DNA of 64,000 nt from Fervidobacterium changbaicum (GCF_004117075.1 NZ_CP026721.1:1984001-2048000), one strand, 5' to 3'; shown: positions 1 to 9,682, numbered from the stretch's first letter. A program made the numbers and translations. The notes: a model not told the origin generated them from the letters alone.

Positions 1-228
1 CAGAGGTTTTTGGAGTTGATGAACAAAAAGCAGAAGTCTGAAGACGATATCGAAACGGTGAAGTCGTACATGCTAAAATCTGGGGCTCTGAGTGAGATAA
101 TTGAGGACATAAGAAGTTTAGTTGAGCAAGCTCTATCGATGCTTGCGCCATTGCAAATGAAAACGCATTTTAAAAAGCAGATGGAGAAGATTTTCGAGAA
201 GGTTTTAGACCTTCCGAAAACATTTTAA
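1..228 (+). CDS. Polyprenyl synthetase family protein, C-terminal end (partial)
   Basis: The reading frame is open from base 1 and stops with TAA at 226-228, so the gene begins outside the window. The visible 75 residues are helical and contain a VKSYMLKSGAL segment followed by a long amphipathic helix. This resembles the C-terminal helices of trans-isoprenyl diphosphate synthases, where an ES/KSGA motif precedes a region holding a conserved A..L. The catalytic DDxxD motifs would lie upstream and cannot be seen, so the family call rests on weak similarity. It lies 22 bp before the debranching enzyme gene, on the same strand. Confidence 0.5.
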   Translation, partial: QRFLELMNKKQKSEDDIETVKSYMLKSGALSEIIEDIRSLVEQALSMLAPLQMKTHFKKQMEKIFEKVLDLPKTF

Positions 229-250
229 AAATTAATCGGTGGTGGTACAA

Positions 251-2422
251 ATGGCTGATTATCCACTTCAGTATAAAAATCCGGGGCCTGATGTGGTATT
301 AAAAACCAAACGCGGTTATCCAAGGCTCGGTGCAACACCTGACGAGACAGGTGTCAATTTTGCGATATTCTCACGCCATGCGACAAGGGTTGTGTTGGAG
401 TTGTACCAAAATTACTACGACGACAAGCCATCGCACGTCTTTGAGCTCGATCCTGTAAAAAACAAAACAGGCGACGTATGGCATATCTACGTTTACGGTG
501 TAGGGCATGGTCAGTACTACGGATGGAGGATCGATGGACCGTACGATCCTATAAACGGAAAGAGGTTCAATGTCAACAAATTGATTATAGATCCTTACGC
601 AAAGGCGATAACGACGTTTTTTGACTGGGACGACGATTCGGTCTATGGATACGACAGGAACTCTCCGATGGGCGACCTTTCGTTCTCCACCTTGGATTCA
701 GCAAAAAGTATGATACGGTCTATCGTTATAGACGATTCCAAGTACGACTGGGAAGATGACAGGCAGCTCCACATACCTTGGAACGAAACGATAATCTATG
801 AAATGCACGTGAGACTCTTTACAATTAGTCCAACGTCAAAGGTAAAGTTCCCAGGCACGTTCTTAGGTATAGCTGAAAAATTGGACCATTTGAAGGAACT
901 CGGCGTCACAACTATAGAACTGATGCCTATTTTCGAGTTCAACCTCAATTCGAATCCTAATATCAATCCGCTTACAGGTGAACGTTTGAAGGATGTCTGG
1001 GGATACAACCCTCTGAATTTCTTCGCGGTCACCGGAAACTATTCCGTTGGTCTGAAGTTGGGAGAGCAGGTCTTCTTGTTCAAAGACTTTGTCAAGTTGA
1101 TGCACAAAAACGGTTTTGAAGTAATTCTTGATGTTGTCTACAACCACACCGGCGAGGGTAGTGAAAAGGGACCAACGCTTTGTTTCAGAGGGATAGATAA
1201 CGAAATTTACTACATGCTCGATCCAAGGAACAAAAGGTACTATCTAAACTACTCTGGCTGCGGTAACACTCTGAACTGCAATCACCCCGTTGTCAAAGAG
1301 ATGATCATTGACAGTTTGCGTTACTGGGCCACGGAGATGCACGTGGACGGCTTTAGATTCGACCTTGCTTCCGTACTTGGCAGAACACCGGATGGTAGGT
1401 GGATTGGTGACTTCTCGCTTTTAAAGGATATAGCCGAGGATCCGATTGTTGGCAAGTTGAAGCTCATAGCTGAAGGCTGGGATGCTGCAGGTGGTTATTA
1501 TCTTGGACAATTTCCAGAAGGTTGGGCGGAATGGAATGGAAAATACAGAGACTGCGTGCGAAGATTTGTTCGCGGTGACAACGGCACCATTCCAGAGCTG
1601 ATGCTCAGGATAGCTGGGAGCCCGGACCTCTATTTCAATAGAAAGCCGCACGCGAGCATAAATTTCATAACTTGCCACGATGGTTTTACAATGAGGGACC
1701 TGGTTTCGTATAACCAGAAGCACAACGAGGCGAACGGGGAAGGTAATAAGGATGGTGCAGACGAAAACTTTAGTTACAATTACGGCGTCGAAGGCGATAC
1801 GGACGATGAAAGTATTATCAAAATACGTAAACAGCAGATAAAGAACTTCTTTGCCATACTCATGGTTTCCCATGGCACACCGATGATACTAATGGGCGAT
1901 GAAATGTTCAGAACGCAAAAAGGTAACAACAACGCCTACTGTATTGACGATGAAACAACGTGGGTTGATTGGACACTTAAAGAAAAACACAGGGACCTCT
2001 TCGAATTTGTGAAGAAGATCATACATTTTAGGAAAGAACACAGTGCGCTTAAAAGAGAATGTTTCTATCAAAGGTACGACAAGTTCGGTAACGTTGTGAC
2101 GGACATCACATGGCATGGTATTAATCCTTTCGAACCGGATACCGGTTACTACTCTCATTCGGTAGCTTTCATGATCTCAGGATTCGATCCTGTAAAAGGT
2201 GTAAGAATCGATAACGATATCTACGTTATCTTAAACCAATGGATTGAACCGCTCAGATTCATTTTACCACCGTTGCATGGGCAGTCTTGGTACAGAGTCG
2301 TAGATACAGCACAAGAACACCCAAACGATTTCTTAGAACAGCCTGTAAAAGTGGAAGGTCATTACATTGCCAAACCGAGAAGTACGGTGATATTTATCTC
2401 AGATTCCCCCGAAGACAAATAA
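251..2422 (+). CDS. glgX: Glycogen debranching enzyme, GlgX/isoamylase type (GH13)
   Basis: This enzyme hydrolyses alpha-1,6 branches of glycogen or limit dextrins in the cytoplasm; there is no signal peptide. The 723-residue length matches the GlgX/TreX family. An N-terminal CBM48-like beta domain (about residues 20-150) precedes the GH13 barrel. The four conserved regions are visible: DVVYNH, DGFRFDLAS with nucleophile Asp371, AEGWDAAG with acid/base Glu408, and TCHDGFT with His476-Asp477. I chose the ATG at 251 because GGTGGT lies just upstream; the frame also has GTG codons at 239 and 242 that would leave no ribosome-binding site. Exact specificity (glycogen or pullulan) cannot be read from sequence. 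Confidence 0.93.
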   Translation: MADYPLQYKNPGPDVVLKTKRGYPRLGATPDETGVNFAIFSRHATRVVLELYQNYYDDKPSHVFELDPVKNKTGDVWHIYVYGVGHGQYYGWRIDGPYDPINGKRFNVNKLIIDPYAKAITTFFDWDDDSVYGYDRNSPMGDLSFSTLDSAKSMIRSIVIDDSKYDWEDDRQLHIPWNETIIYEMHVRLFTISPTSKVKFPGTFLGIAEKLDHLKELGVTTIELMPIFEFNLNSNPNINPLTGERLKDVWGYNPLNFFAVTGNYSVGLKLGEQVFLFKDFVKLMHKNGFEVILDVVYNHTGEGSEKGPTLCFRGIDNEIYYMLDPRNKRYYLNYSGCGNTLNCNHPVVKEMIIDSLRYWATEMHVDGFRFDLASVLGRTPDGRWIGDFSLLKDIAEDPIVGKLKLIAEGWDAAGGYYLGQFPEGWAEWNGKYRDCVRRFVRGDNGTIPELMLRIAGSPDLYFNRKPHASINFITCHDGFTMRDLVSYNQKHNEANGEGNKDGADENFSYNYGVEGDTDDESIIKIRKQQIKNFFAILMVSHGTPMILMGDEMFRTQKGNNNAYCIDDETTWVDWTLKEKHRDLFEFVKKIIHFRKEHSALKRECFYQRYDKFGNVVTDITWHGINPFEPDTGYYSHSVAFMISGFDPVKGVRIDNDIYVILNQWIEPLRFILPPLHGQSWYRVVDTAQEHPNDFLEQPVKVEGHYIAKPRSTVIFISDSPEDK

Positions 2423-2444
2423 AAAATCGAAGGAGGAGATAGTC

Positions 2445-3032
2445 TTGGTTGCACCGCTTGGTTTTCTCTTAGGTATGGTCTGCTTTTTGATGGGGTTTTA
2501 CCTGCACGCAAGAATCATGAATTTGCTCGTTTCTAAACTGATTGTTGGTGCTATGCTTCTTGCGATGGGATTTTTCCTGAGAAATCCGTACCTTGTGGTC
2601 TTCCTGACGATTTTAATGCTCTTTTCAAGGCACATGTACACACCAGTCCAAAGTGATCTGGTTTCAGATCTGAAACGTTACCTTTTTAATAGAACGATGC
2701 TCAGGAGCAAAACGTACCTGATGCTTGTTAGCACGGGTGGGATCTTTCTTGGACTCGCACTTCCGGCTGTTGTGAATTATCCATTAACTATAGTTTTAAC
2801 CACGTTATTTGTAGTAATGCTCATCTGGGTAGTTGAATTCTCAAACTACAAAAGCTTTGAAGAGAAAATTAAAAAGGCCGCCGAAAAAGGAGGCGACCTT
2901 AATGATCCAATCGAAGCCCTTAGGTACGCTTACACGCTTATGAACCCATTCTCGAATACCGATGTGGAAGAGGTTATAAAAAACAGAATAGAACTATTCA
3001 AGAATGTTCAAGATCGAAAGGCTGCAAGGTAG
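2445..3032 (+). CDS. Small membrane protein of unknown function
   Basis: I do not recognise this 195-residue protein. The first 130 residues hold about four or five hydrophobic segments (for example residues 4-24, 29-45, 48-62, 94-112 and 116-135). A soluble, charged, helical tail of about 60 residues follows. It starts with TTG at 2445, preceded by a strong AGGAGGAG at 2431-2438. It follows the debranching enzyme by 22 bp and is probably cotranscribed with it. No catalytic motif is visible. Confidence 0.8.
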   Translation: MVAPLGFLLGMVCFLMGFYLHARIMNLLVSKLIVGAMLLAMGFFLRNPYLVVFLTILMLFSRHMYTPVQSDLVSDLKRYLFNRTMLRSKTYLMLVSTGGIFLGLALPAVVNYPLTIVLTTLFVVMLIWVVEFSNYKSFEEKIKKAAEKGGDLNDPIEALRYAYTLMNPFSNTDVEEVIKNRIELFKNVQDRKAAR

Positions 3033-3058
3033 CAAAGAGTAGCAAATCGAAAAAATCA

Positions 3059-3442
3059 TTAAGCTTCCACGATGAATTCCATTTCAACAAGTGCACCTTT
3101 CGGAAGGCTTGCAACTCCAACGGTGCTCCTTGCCGGGAAGTCTTTTGTGATAGCTTCGAAGTGCTTTTGGTAAACTTCGTTAATTTTTGCGAATTCGTCC
3201 AATTTCGTGGTAAATATCGTTGTCTTAACAACATTTTTTAACGAAAGACCAACCTCAGAGAGCATAAGAGAGAGGTTTTTTAGTATCTGCTCTGTTGCAT
3301 GTTCAACAGAATCGTTCACAAGCTCTCCGGATTCTGGGTCAATTGGTAAGATTCCGGAAAAGAAGATGAGGTTTCCCACTTTCACAGCGGATGAGTACGG
3401 CCCCACGGCTTTTGGTCCCTTTTCGAATTTCAGAATTTCCAT
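3059..3442 (-). CDS. ridA: RidA family reactive-intermediate deaminase
   Basis: A 127-residue YjgF/YER057c/UK114 (Rid) protein. Family members hydrolyse reactive enamine/imine intermediates released by PLP enzymes. The N-terminal signature GPYSSAVKVGN and the SGILPIDPESGELV segment are typical, and the C-terminal part has ARSTVGVASLPKGALVEMEF, where the Arg usually binds the substrate carboxylate. The ATG at 3442 is preferred over the upstream GTG at 3457 because GGAGGTG lies at the right distance before it. It is downstream of the ABC ATPase on the same strand, with a 33-bp gap. Confidence 0.93.
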   Translation of the reverse strand: MEILKFEKGPKAVGPYSSAVKVGNLIFFSGILPIDPESGELVNDSVEHATEQILKNLSLMLSEVGLSLKNVVKTTIFTTKLDEFAKINEVYQKHFEAITKDFPARSTVGVASLPKGALVEMEFIVEA

Positions 3443-3475
3443 AGATCGCACCTCCATTTCAAAATGAATTGAAAA

Positions 3476-4171
3476 TCAGACTTTTGAGGCGAACTGCCTG
3501 TGAATTTTTTCGCGGTAGAGTTTTATGCCATCATTTGGATTGCCATCGAAAACGATAGTCCCAGCATCTATGTAGATGCATCGATCTGCGTAAGGGCTGA
3601 AGAGGTTCAGTTCATGTGTTGCTACGATAATACCTTTGCCTTCTTCCTTCAATTTAACAACTGCATCAACAACTTCGCGCTTGCCATTCTTGTCGAGCAT
3701 CGCCGTAACCTCATCCAAGAGGAGAAATTCAGGCTGCAAGGCGAGTATAGATGCGATGGCAAGCCTCTGCTTTTGCCCACCGGACAGGTAATAAGGGTCG
3801 GTATCTTTTAACTCTTCGAGCTCCAATAGTCTAAGCACATGCATTGCCCTTTTCTCCATCTCGTCTTTTTTAAGTCCTATGTTCTCCAATCCGAATATCA
3901 CATCTTCCCAGACAGTTGAACCGATGATTTGAGTCTCGGGATTTTGAAACACGTATCCTGTGACTTCCGATACATCGCTTACGCCTTCTGGCAGTACGAT
4001 TTCTCCATCATATTCAATTAGTCCAGCAAGTACCTTGAGCAAGGTAGACTTCCCAGAGCCGTTTGCCCCGATAACCATCACAATCTCTCCGGTTTCAAAC
4101 GATGTGGAAATATCCCTCAAGATTTGTTTGCCCAAATAAGAAACGCTTATGTTCTTCAATTTTAATACCAA
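3476..4171 (-). CDS. ABC transporter ATP-binding protein, CbiO/EcfA type
   Basis: The ATPase subunit of an importer. Walker A is GANGSGKST, the Q-loop is VFQNPETQIIGSTVWEDV, the signature is LSGGQKQRLAIA, Walker B is LLLDEV, and the H-loop is VATHEL. The Q-loop wording (FQNP..QI..TV.EDV.FG.EN.G) is characteristic of energy-coupling-factor (ECF) ATPases for vitamins or metals. No EcfT or S component is adjacent, so it must pair with subunits elsewhere. I favour the TTG at 4171 because GGGGAGAGG lies 5 bp upstream; an in-frame ATG at 4207 has no clear ribosome-binding site. The substrate is unknown. Confidence 0.85.
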   Translation of the reverse strand: MVLKLKNISVSYLGKQILRDISTSFETGEIVMVIGANGSGKSTLLKVLAGLIEYDGEIVLPEGVSDVSEVTGYVFQNPETQIIGSTVWEDVIFGLENIGLKKDEMEKRAMHVLRLLELEELKDTDPYYLSGGQKQRLAIASILALQPEFLLLDEVTAMLDKNGKREVVDAVVKLKEEGKGIIVATHELNLFSPYADRCIYIDAGTIVFDGNPNDGIKLYREKIHRQFASKV

Positions 4172-4194
4172 CAGAGCCTCTCCCCTTATGCGAT

Positions 4195-4223
4195 TTGAAC
4201 TTTTCATCTACTACTGGTATAAT
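4195..4223 (+). promoter_or_regulatory. Sigma-70-type promoter of the YitT gene
   Basis: TTGAAC (4195-4200), a 17-bp spacer and TATAAT (4218-4223) give a near-consensus promoter 58 bp before the YitT-family start codon. It lies inside the 5' end of the divergent ABC ATPase gene. Confidence 0.75.
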
Positions 4224-4281
4224 GATACCACGGAAAGAGAAGTTATCAAACACAAAAGAAACAAAGAAAGGAGGAAGAGGT

Positions 4282-5166
4282 ATGTTTAAGGTATCTGAAA
4301 ATTACGATTTTAAAGAGCAGGTGAAAGAATACGTCCTTTCCACGATTGGTGTTCTCTTAACCGCTCTTGGACTTGTTATATTCTTCATTCCTAACAACAT
4401 CGCGGCCGGCGGTGCGTCCGGTATTGCGATGATACTTCACAAGCTAGTTCCTTCCGTTTCTGTGGGTATCTGGATGTACATTATCAACGTCACACTCTTC
4501 ATTCTTGGCTTTCTACTTGTTGGTAAGGATTTCAGCTTTAAAACGATATACTCGACCTTCGCACTGAACTTCTTCGTTGACCTTTTCGACCGGATTATCG
4601 ATATACCAAAGTACACGGGTGATGATTTAATGCTTGCCGTTTTCTTTGGTAATATACTCGCTTCTATAGGTATGGCAATTGCGTTTGCAAACAACTCTTC
4701 AACTGGTGGAACCGATATCATTGCAAAGATCATCTCAAAATACTTCCACACACCAATTGGAACAACGCTGCTGATGGTCGACTTTGCGATAGGTATATTT
4801 GCAGGGTTTGCATTCAACGCAAGGATAGCGATGTACGCACTACTTGCGATAATCATCAACGGTATAACGATAGACTTTGTGCTCAAAGGTCTTGAACTCT
4901 CTATAACGATGATGATTATCTCAAAGAAAGTAGATGAAATTAAAAGGTACATCTTGGAAAAAATGGAACGCGGAGCGACGATATTGAAAGCACAGGGAGC
5001 TTACTCGGGCAAGGATATCGACGTACTTTATGTGGCGCTAAGACGAAGAGAACTCGGAGAGGTGCTGAATGTAATTCGTCACATAGATCCCGAAGCTTTT
5101 GTAATAGTTACGGAGGCAAGGTACGTGCTTGGTGAAGGTTTTAGAAGAATAGACAAGGTAGTCTAA
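4282..5166 (+). CDS. YitT family membrane protein (DUF161/DUF2179)
   Basis: A 294-residue protein with about five or six transmembrane segments in residues 15-205 (DUF161 region; the glycine-rich PNNIAAGGASGIAMI motif and STGGTDIIAKI are family hallmarks). A soluble C-terminal DUF2179 domain (about residues 215-290) contains MERGATILKAQGAYSG. The molecular function of YitT proteins is not established. The start is ATG 4282 with AAGGAGGAAG upstream; the frame stays open further upstream, but a perfect promoter at 4195-4223 excludes the longer reading. A terminator follows directly. Confidence 0.9.
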   Translation: MFKVSENYDFKEQVKEYVLSTIGVLLTALGLVIFFIPNNIAAGGASGIAMILHKLVPSVSVGIWMYIINVTLFILGFLLVGKDFSFKTIYSTFALNFFVDLFDRIIDIPKYTGDDLMLAVFFGNILASIGMAIAFANNSSTGGTDIIAKIISKYFHTPIGTTLLMVDFAIGIFAGFAFNARIAMYALLAIIINGITIDFVLKGLELSITMMIISKKVDEIKRYILEKMERGATILKAQGAYSGKDIDVLYVALRRRELGEVLNVIRHIDPEAFVIVTEARYVLGEGFRRIDKVV

Positions 5167-5171
5167 AGAAT

Positions 5172-5207
5172 AAAAAAGGGCTTCCCCGCAGGAAGCCCTT
5201 ATTTTTT
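5172..5207. terminator. Bidirectional rho-independent terminator
   Basis: A 10-bp stem (AAGGGCTTCC / GGAAGCCCTT, 5176-5185 and 5191-5200) with a 5-nt loop, flanked by an A-run and a T-run. It serves the convergent YitT and chemoreceptor genes. Confidence 0.92.
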
Positions 5208-5211
5208 AGTT

Positions 5212-7197
5212 TTAAATTTTGAATCTTCTCACCGTTTCAACGAGCTTTTCTGCGATATCGTCAAGATTCTCAGCCGTTTTTGCAACATTTGAGATAGCAT
5301 CCGCCTGTTGTTTAATTGCCATCGTTACCTCGTTCATCTGTTCTACCACGCTGATCATGGACTTACTCGCACTGTCCATCGCACTGCTCATTTCTTCAGC
5401 GGCTGCGCTCTGCTCTTGTGCGCTCGCAGCCAAGTTCTCCGTCATCTGCGACATGCGCACGATACTTTGGAGAATCTGTTCGAACTGCGATTTCACCAAG
5501 TCTGACTCACTGTAGGCTTTGTTGACGATTTCCACCGTTTCTTTCGTTGCATCACTCGCCTTCATGCTGCTATCTACTATGCCACGCAGTATGTTCGCGA
5601 TGTTTTGTGTCGCTTGTTTACTTTCTTCTGCAAGTTTTCTGATTTCATCAGCGACAACGGCAAAGCCTCTTCCAGCTTCTCCGGCCCTTGCCGCTTCGAT
5701 TGCTGCGTTCAGTGCAAGTAAATTCGTTTGTTCCGCTATCGAGTTGATCGTATCGACAATCTCACCGATGTTCTTAGCGCTTTCGCTGAGCTGTTCAACA
5801 ATTCTGAATGTTGCATCCGCTTTTTGACGTGTTTGAACGATGACGTCAGAAATTGAAAGTATCGCCTTCTGACCTTCGTTTGCTAAGTTTGAAACTTTTT
5901 GAGCTTCTTCACTGAGCTTTTGTGAAGCATGTGCGACATTCTGCGCACTTGCCGCCACTTCCTCTATACCACTCGTCATCTCTTCTATCGCAGCCGATGC
6001 GTTATTGACGTTCGTATTGACGTTGTCCACCTGTGCGGTGAGTTCTTCGATTGTCGCACTGACTTCTTCGGATACCGCTGCAACTTGTGAAGCCTCTTGT
6101 TTGACTGTTGCCGAATCTCTCTCGATATTCAGTGCGATTTCCCTAAGTGAATTGACCATCTTACTCAAGGCAGTTGCGAGTTTACCGATTTCATCCTTTG
6201 CTGTATAGTCTATCTTTGTCGTCAAATCACCATTGGCGATTCTTTCGGCTGCTTCGACCAAAAAGGTTATCGGCTTGACAATAAAGTTTCGTGTAACAAA
6301 TAAGGCAACGACGATACCAAGTAAAATTGCTATGATAGTTATAGAGATGTTGATAAATGTTGCTCTGTTAACATCTTTCATTAGACTTTTTTCCAAAACC
6401 AACGTAGCGAAAATCCAACCGTTCGACAGTCTCTTATATCCTGATATCCTCTTAACACCGTTGAGTGTGTAGTCAAACACACCACTTTCATCACCAGACA
6501 TCCACTTTTTAAAGAACTCTTCATTTGCAACGTTTTTGCCAACCAACGTCTTATCCGAATGCATGATGATGTTTCCTTCCTTTGAAACGACTGCGTTCAG
6601 ATAACCAAGCTCTTTACCCTTGGTCATGAGCTTTTCCGACAACTTAGAAATATCAAAGTCTAAAGCAACAACACCGACGATGCCTTCATCCGTTTGGATG
6701 GTTTTGGCAACGGTAACAACAAGCTGACCGGTTGAAGCATCTGCGTACGGTTCTGTGATTATCACCTGTCCAGGCTTTGCCACAGCTGCTTGATACCAAG
6801 GCCTTATCGTTGGATCGTATCCTTCCGGAAGTTCTGTCTCTGGGATGAGGTACATCCTTTTGTCTTTCAATCCAACGTAAACGTACATCACGTCTGGATA
6901 GATCTTGAGAACGGTGTTGAAAAGCTTTTTCATCCACACGTCTTCTTCGTGTTCGTTTTTATACACTCCCATAACGTTCGCATCTCTGGAGAGCATATCT
7001 ATCAACTTTGTATGCTGCTCGATGAAGCTCACAAGGTTTTCTCCACTGTTTTCTGCAAGAGCTTTTAGATTCTGCATGGTTTTTTCAGTGATGTTGTTAC
7101 GCAGTGCAAAAGTTGAGTAGACACCTATAACGACCATACCAAGCGCGAGGATTAAGACGATTATCATAACTTTCATGAAGATACTCATGTTACGCAT
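5212..7197 (-). CDS. Methyl-accepting chemotaxis protein (Cache-HAMP-MCP)
   Basis: A 661-residue chemoreceptor. A transmembrane helix (about residues 8-30) leads to a periplasmic double-Cache-like sensor (about 31-270, with the RPWYQAA and [10 protein letters not shown] motifs). A second membrane helix (about 275-300), HAMP (about 300-352) and a long cytoplasmic coiled coil follow. The signalling tip reads [20 protein letters not shown], which binds CheA/CheW. The dCache fold often senses amino acids or other small molecules; the ligand here is unknown. There is no C-terminal CheR-docking pentapeptide. The start at 7197 follows AAGGAGGG. It is transcribed alone, with a terminator downstream. 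Confidence 0.95.
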   Translation of the reverse strand: MRNMSIFMKVMIIVLILALGMVVIGVYSTFALRNNITEKTMQNLKALAENSGENLVSFIEQHTKLIDMLSRDANVMGVYKNEHEEDVWMKKLFNTVLKIYPDVMYVYVGLKDKRMYLIPETELPEGYDPTIRPWYQAAVAKPGQVIITEPYADASTGQLVVTVAKTIQTDEGIVGVVALDFDISKLSEKLMTKGKELGYLNAVVSKEGNIIMHSDKTLVGKNVANEEFFKKWMSGDESGVFDYTLNGVKRISGYKRLSNGWIFATLVLEKSLMKDVNRATFINISITIIAILLGIVVALFVTRNFIVKPITFLVEAAERIANGDLTTKIDYTAKDEIGKLATALSKMVNSLREIALNIERDSATVKQEASQVAAVSEEVSATIEELTAQVDNVNTNVNNASAAIEEMTSGIEEVAASAQNVAHASQKLSEEAQKVSNLANEGQKAILSISDVIVQTRQKADATFRIVEQLSESAKNIGEIVDTINSIAEQTNLLALNAAIEAARAGEAGRGFAVVADEIRKLAEESKQATQNIANILRGIVDSSMKASDATKETVEIVNKAYSESDLVKSQFEQILQSIVRMSQMTENLAASAQEQSAAAEEMSSAMDSASKSMISVVEQMNEVTMAIKQQADAISNVAKTAENLDDIAEKLVETVRRFKI

Positions 7198-7342
7198 ACA
7201 AATCCCTCCTTTGAGAGTAGCTTTTTTCGAAAATGTGATGAAAACGTTTGGAAATTTCTGAAAACTGTAATTTCGAGCTCCGTTGTAAAAAGCTCAGCCG
7301 TTGTGAAACAAGTTTACTGTACCACAAGAATATCATGAAAAC

Positions 7343-7348
7343 ATTATA
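7343..7348 (-). promoter_or_regulatory. Extended -10 element, probable chemoreceptor promoter
   Basis: On the minus strand TGGTATAAT forms an extended -10 (TGnTATAAT) about 146 bp upstream of the chemoreceptor start. The -35 region is poor. The intergenic stretch 7198-7695 otherwise contains only the thiolase promoter and no convincing gene. Confidence 0.5.
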
Positions 7349-7492
7349 CCACAGGCAATCACTTTCTAGGTTATTTTTTGTGCATTATTTTGAAAACTTG
7401 CAAAAACATGCTTTAATCTTGAGCAGTGGCGATGATATTGATTTTTCAAAATTTTCCAAGTAATTTTAAATGTTCTTAGGTGATTATGAGCT

Positions 7493-7522
7493 TTGACATG
7501 GCACTATGAAAAATGGTCTAAT
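7493..7522 (+). promoter_or_regulatory. Candidate promoter for the thiolase-SDR operon
   Basis: TTGACA (7493-7498), an 18-bp spacer and TCTAAT (7517-7522). It leaves a leader of about 165 nt before the thiolase GTG. I saw no riboswitch in that leader. Confidence 0.5.
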
Positions 7523-7695
7523 TGTATTGGTTAATGTGATAGGTGATTCATGTTTCACATGAGCTGAAAAGCTGGAAAACATTTAGCGTGGAATCAAATA
7601 ATTAAGAGATTGGATTTGTCGTTTTTCGATTCGGTTTTATTTTTGAATCAAACATGGGATGTTGAGTAGGCTGGAAGAAGGTGGAGGTGGTTGTT

Positions 7696-8898
7696 GTGGT
7701 CTATATTCTTGGTGCGAAAAGAACAGCGATAGGTACGTTCGGAGGTTCTTTGAAAGATGTTCCCGCAACACAACTTGGAGTGGTTGCAGCCAAGGCTGCA
7801 ATAGTGCAAGCAGGTGTTCCTGTCGAGGATTTCGATGAGACGATTGTTGGATGCATACTCACAGCAGGTCAGGGGATGGGACCAGGTAGGCAGGTAGGAA
7901 TTTACACTGGTATCCCTGCAGAAAAGCCCGGATACACGGTGAATATGCTTTGCGGAAGTGGTATGAAAGCGGTTATGATCGGTGCAACAGATATTGAACT
8001 TGGTGAAGCGGACCTTGTGCTTGCTGGTGGTATTGAGAGCATGTCGCAGGCACCATTTTTGCTCTCGTACCGTGCAAGGTTTGGATTGAGATTTGGAAGT
8101 CAGGAACTGCAGGACCATATGATAATTGACGGGCTAACAGACGTTTTCAATAAGGTCCATATGGGACTTACTGCGGAGGCACTTGCCGAGGAGTTCAAGA
8201 TATCTCGTGAAGAGCAGGACGAATTTGCGTACAACAGCCAGATGAAGGCAAAAGCTGCAATTGAGGCTGGTAAGTTCAAAGATGAGATAGTTCCTGTTGA
8301 GATTCCGGACAAGAAAGGCGTTAAGATTTTCGATACAGACGAACATCCCAGATTCGATACGACGCTCGAATCGCTCGCAAAACTTAAGCCCGCTTTTAAA
8401 CCGGACGGTACGATAACTGCCGGAAATGCGAGTGGTATAAACGATGGTGGAAGTGCAATAGTGCTTGCAAGCGAAAGGTATATTGAAAAGAAGAGCCTGA
8501 AACCACTAGGAAGGATCGTTGCATGGGCTCAGGCTGGCGTGGATCCAATGAGGATGGGATTTGGACCTGTACCAGCAACGGAGAAGGTCTTGAAAAAGGC
8601 AGGATTGTCGTTCCAGGACATTGAACTGATTGAATTGAACGAGGCATTTGCGGCGCAAAGCTTAGCGGTTATCAAGGGTTGGGAAAAAGCGTTCGGCGTT
8701 ACAAAGGAATGGATATTGGAAAGAACAAACGTCAACGGTGGAGCGATTGCACTTGGACATCCAATCGGTGCGAGTGGGAATAGGATTATAGTAACATTGC
8801 TTTATGAAATGAAGAAAAGACATGCGAAATACGGTTTGGCAACGCTCTGCATAGGTGGCGGTATGGGAACAGCTGTGATCGTTGAAAATATTGAATAA
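7696..8898 (+). CDS. Acetyl-CoA C-acetyltransferase (thiolase)
   Basis: A 400-residue thiolase II family enzyme that condenses two acetyl-CoA to acetoacetyl-CoA, or the reverse. The nucleophilic Cys86 lies in NMLCGSGMKAV, the conserved NEAFAAQ motif follows, and the catalytic His355 (ALGHPIGASG) and Cys385 (CIGGGMG) complete the site. The GTG at 7696 is preferred because GGAGGTGG lies 5 bp upstream and the product then begins at VYILGAKRT, as in homologues; upstream in-frame GTGs would remove this site. It is followed after 35 bp by an SDR reductase, the same order as phaA-phaB or acetoacetyl-CoA reductase pairs. Confidence 0.95.
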   Translation: MVYILGAKRTAIGTFGGSLKDVPATQLGVVAAKAAIVQAGVPVEDFDETIVGCILTAGQGMGPGRQVGIYTGIPAEKPGYTVNMLCGSGMKAVMIGATDIELGEADLVLAGGIESMSQAPFLLSYRARFGLRFGSQELQDHMIIDGLTDVFNKVHMGLTAEALAEEFKISREEQDEFAYNSQMKAKAAIEAGKFKDEIVPVEIPDKKGVKIFDTDEHPRFDTTLESLAKLKPAFKPDGTITAGNASGINDGGSAIVLASERYIEKKSLKPLGRIVAWAQAGVDPMRMGFGPVPATEKVLKKAGLSFQDIELIELNEAFAAQSLAVIKGWEKAFGVTKEWILERTNVNGGAIALGHPIGASGNRIIVTLLYEMKKRHAKYGLATLCIGGGMGTAVIVENIE

Positions 8899-8933
8899 AA
8901 ATTTGCACTTTTTAAGATAAGGGGGTTAGAAAG

Positions 8934-9653
8934 ATGAGATTGGAAGGTAAAGTGTGTATCATAACCGGTGCAGGTAGTGGAATTGGAAGATCAGCTGCTG
9001 AGTTGTTTGCAAAAGAAGGTGCAATCGTAATCGCTTGTGATGTGAGCGAAGCAACGTACGACCATCCAAATATCCATTTCTACAAACTCGATGTAACGGA
9101 CAGGAGCAGGATCGCAGAAGTTGTGAAAGAAGTTGTCGAAAAATTCGGCAAAATCGACGTACTCGTGAATAACGCAGGTATCACGCGCGATGCACTAATC
9201 CAGAACATGACCGAAGAAGATTGGGACAAAGTCATCAACGTGAATTTGAAGGGCGTTTTTAATATGACACAAGCAGTAGTTCCGTACATGCTTGAGGTAG
9301 GAAAAGGTAGTATAATCAATACGTCGTCTGTCGTCGGTGTTTACGGGAACATAGGTCAGACAAACTATGCTGCGACAAAAGCGGGCGTTATTGGAATGAC
9401 AAAGACATGGGCTAAAGAATTTGCAAGGAAGGGCGCACAGATAAGGGTAAACGCTGTCGCACCGGGATTCATAAAAACTCCAATGACAGAGAAGGTACCG
9501 GAAAAGATATTAACGGCGATGGCGGAAAGAGCCGCACTGAAAAGACTCGGAGAACCTATCGAGGTCGCTTACTTGTATCTCTTCCTCGCATCCGATGAAT
9601 CATCGTATATTACTGGTCAAGTAATAGGTGTTGACGGAGGACTCGTGCTCTGA
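8934..9653 (+). CDS. SDR oxidoreductase, acetoacetyl-CoA/3-oxoacyl-ACP reductase-like
   Basis: A 239-residue classical short-chain dehydrogenase. The cofactor motif is TGAGSGIGR near the N-terminus, NNAG is at about residue 80, and the catalytic set includes Ser near 132, Tyr145 and Lys149 (YAATK). The C-terminal YITGQVIGVDGGL is typical of the FabG/PhaB group. Pairing with a thiolase suggests it reduces acetoacetyl-CoA to 3-hydroxybutyryl-CoA, but a fatty-acid role (FabG) is equally possible from sequence alone. AAGGGGG precedes the ATG, and a strong terminator follows. Confidence 0.9.
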   Translation: MRLEGKVCIITGAGSGIGRSAAELFAKEGAIVIACDVSEATYDHPNIHFYKLDVTDRSRIAEVVKEVVEKFGKIDVLVNNAGITRDALIQNMTEEDWDKVINVNLKGVFNMTQAVVPYMLEVGKGSIINTSSVVGVYGNIGQTNYAATKAGVIGMTKTWAKEFARKGAQIRVNAVAPGFIKTPMTEKVPEKILTAMAERAALKRLGEPIEVAYLYLFLASDESSYITGQVIGVDGGLVL

Positions 9654-9682
9654 TTCTGATAGAAAATAACGATAAAGAAGGC

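Noticed and set aside
7198-7492. Frame of 71 codons (7248-7463)
   Set aside because: No ribosome-binding site, poor composition, and it overlaps the likely chemoreceptor promoter.
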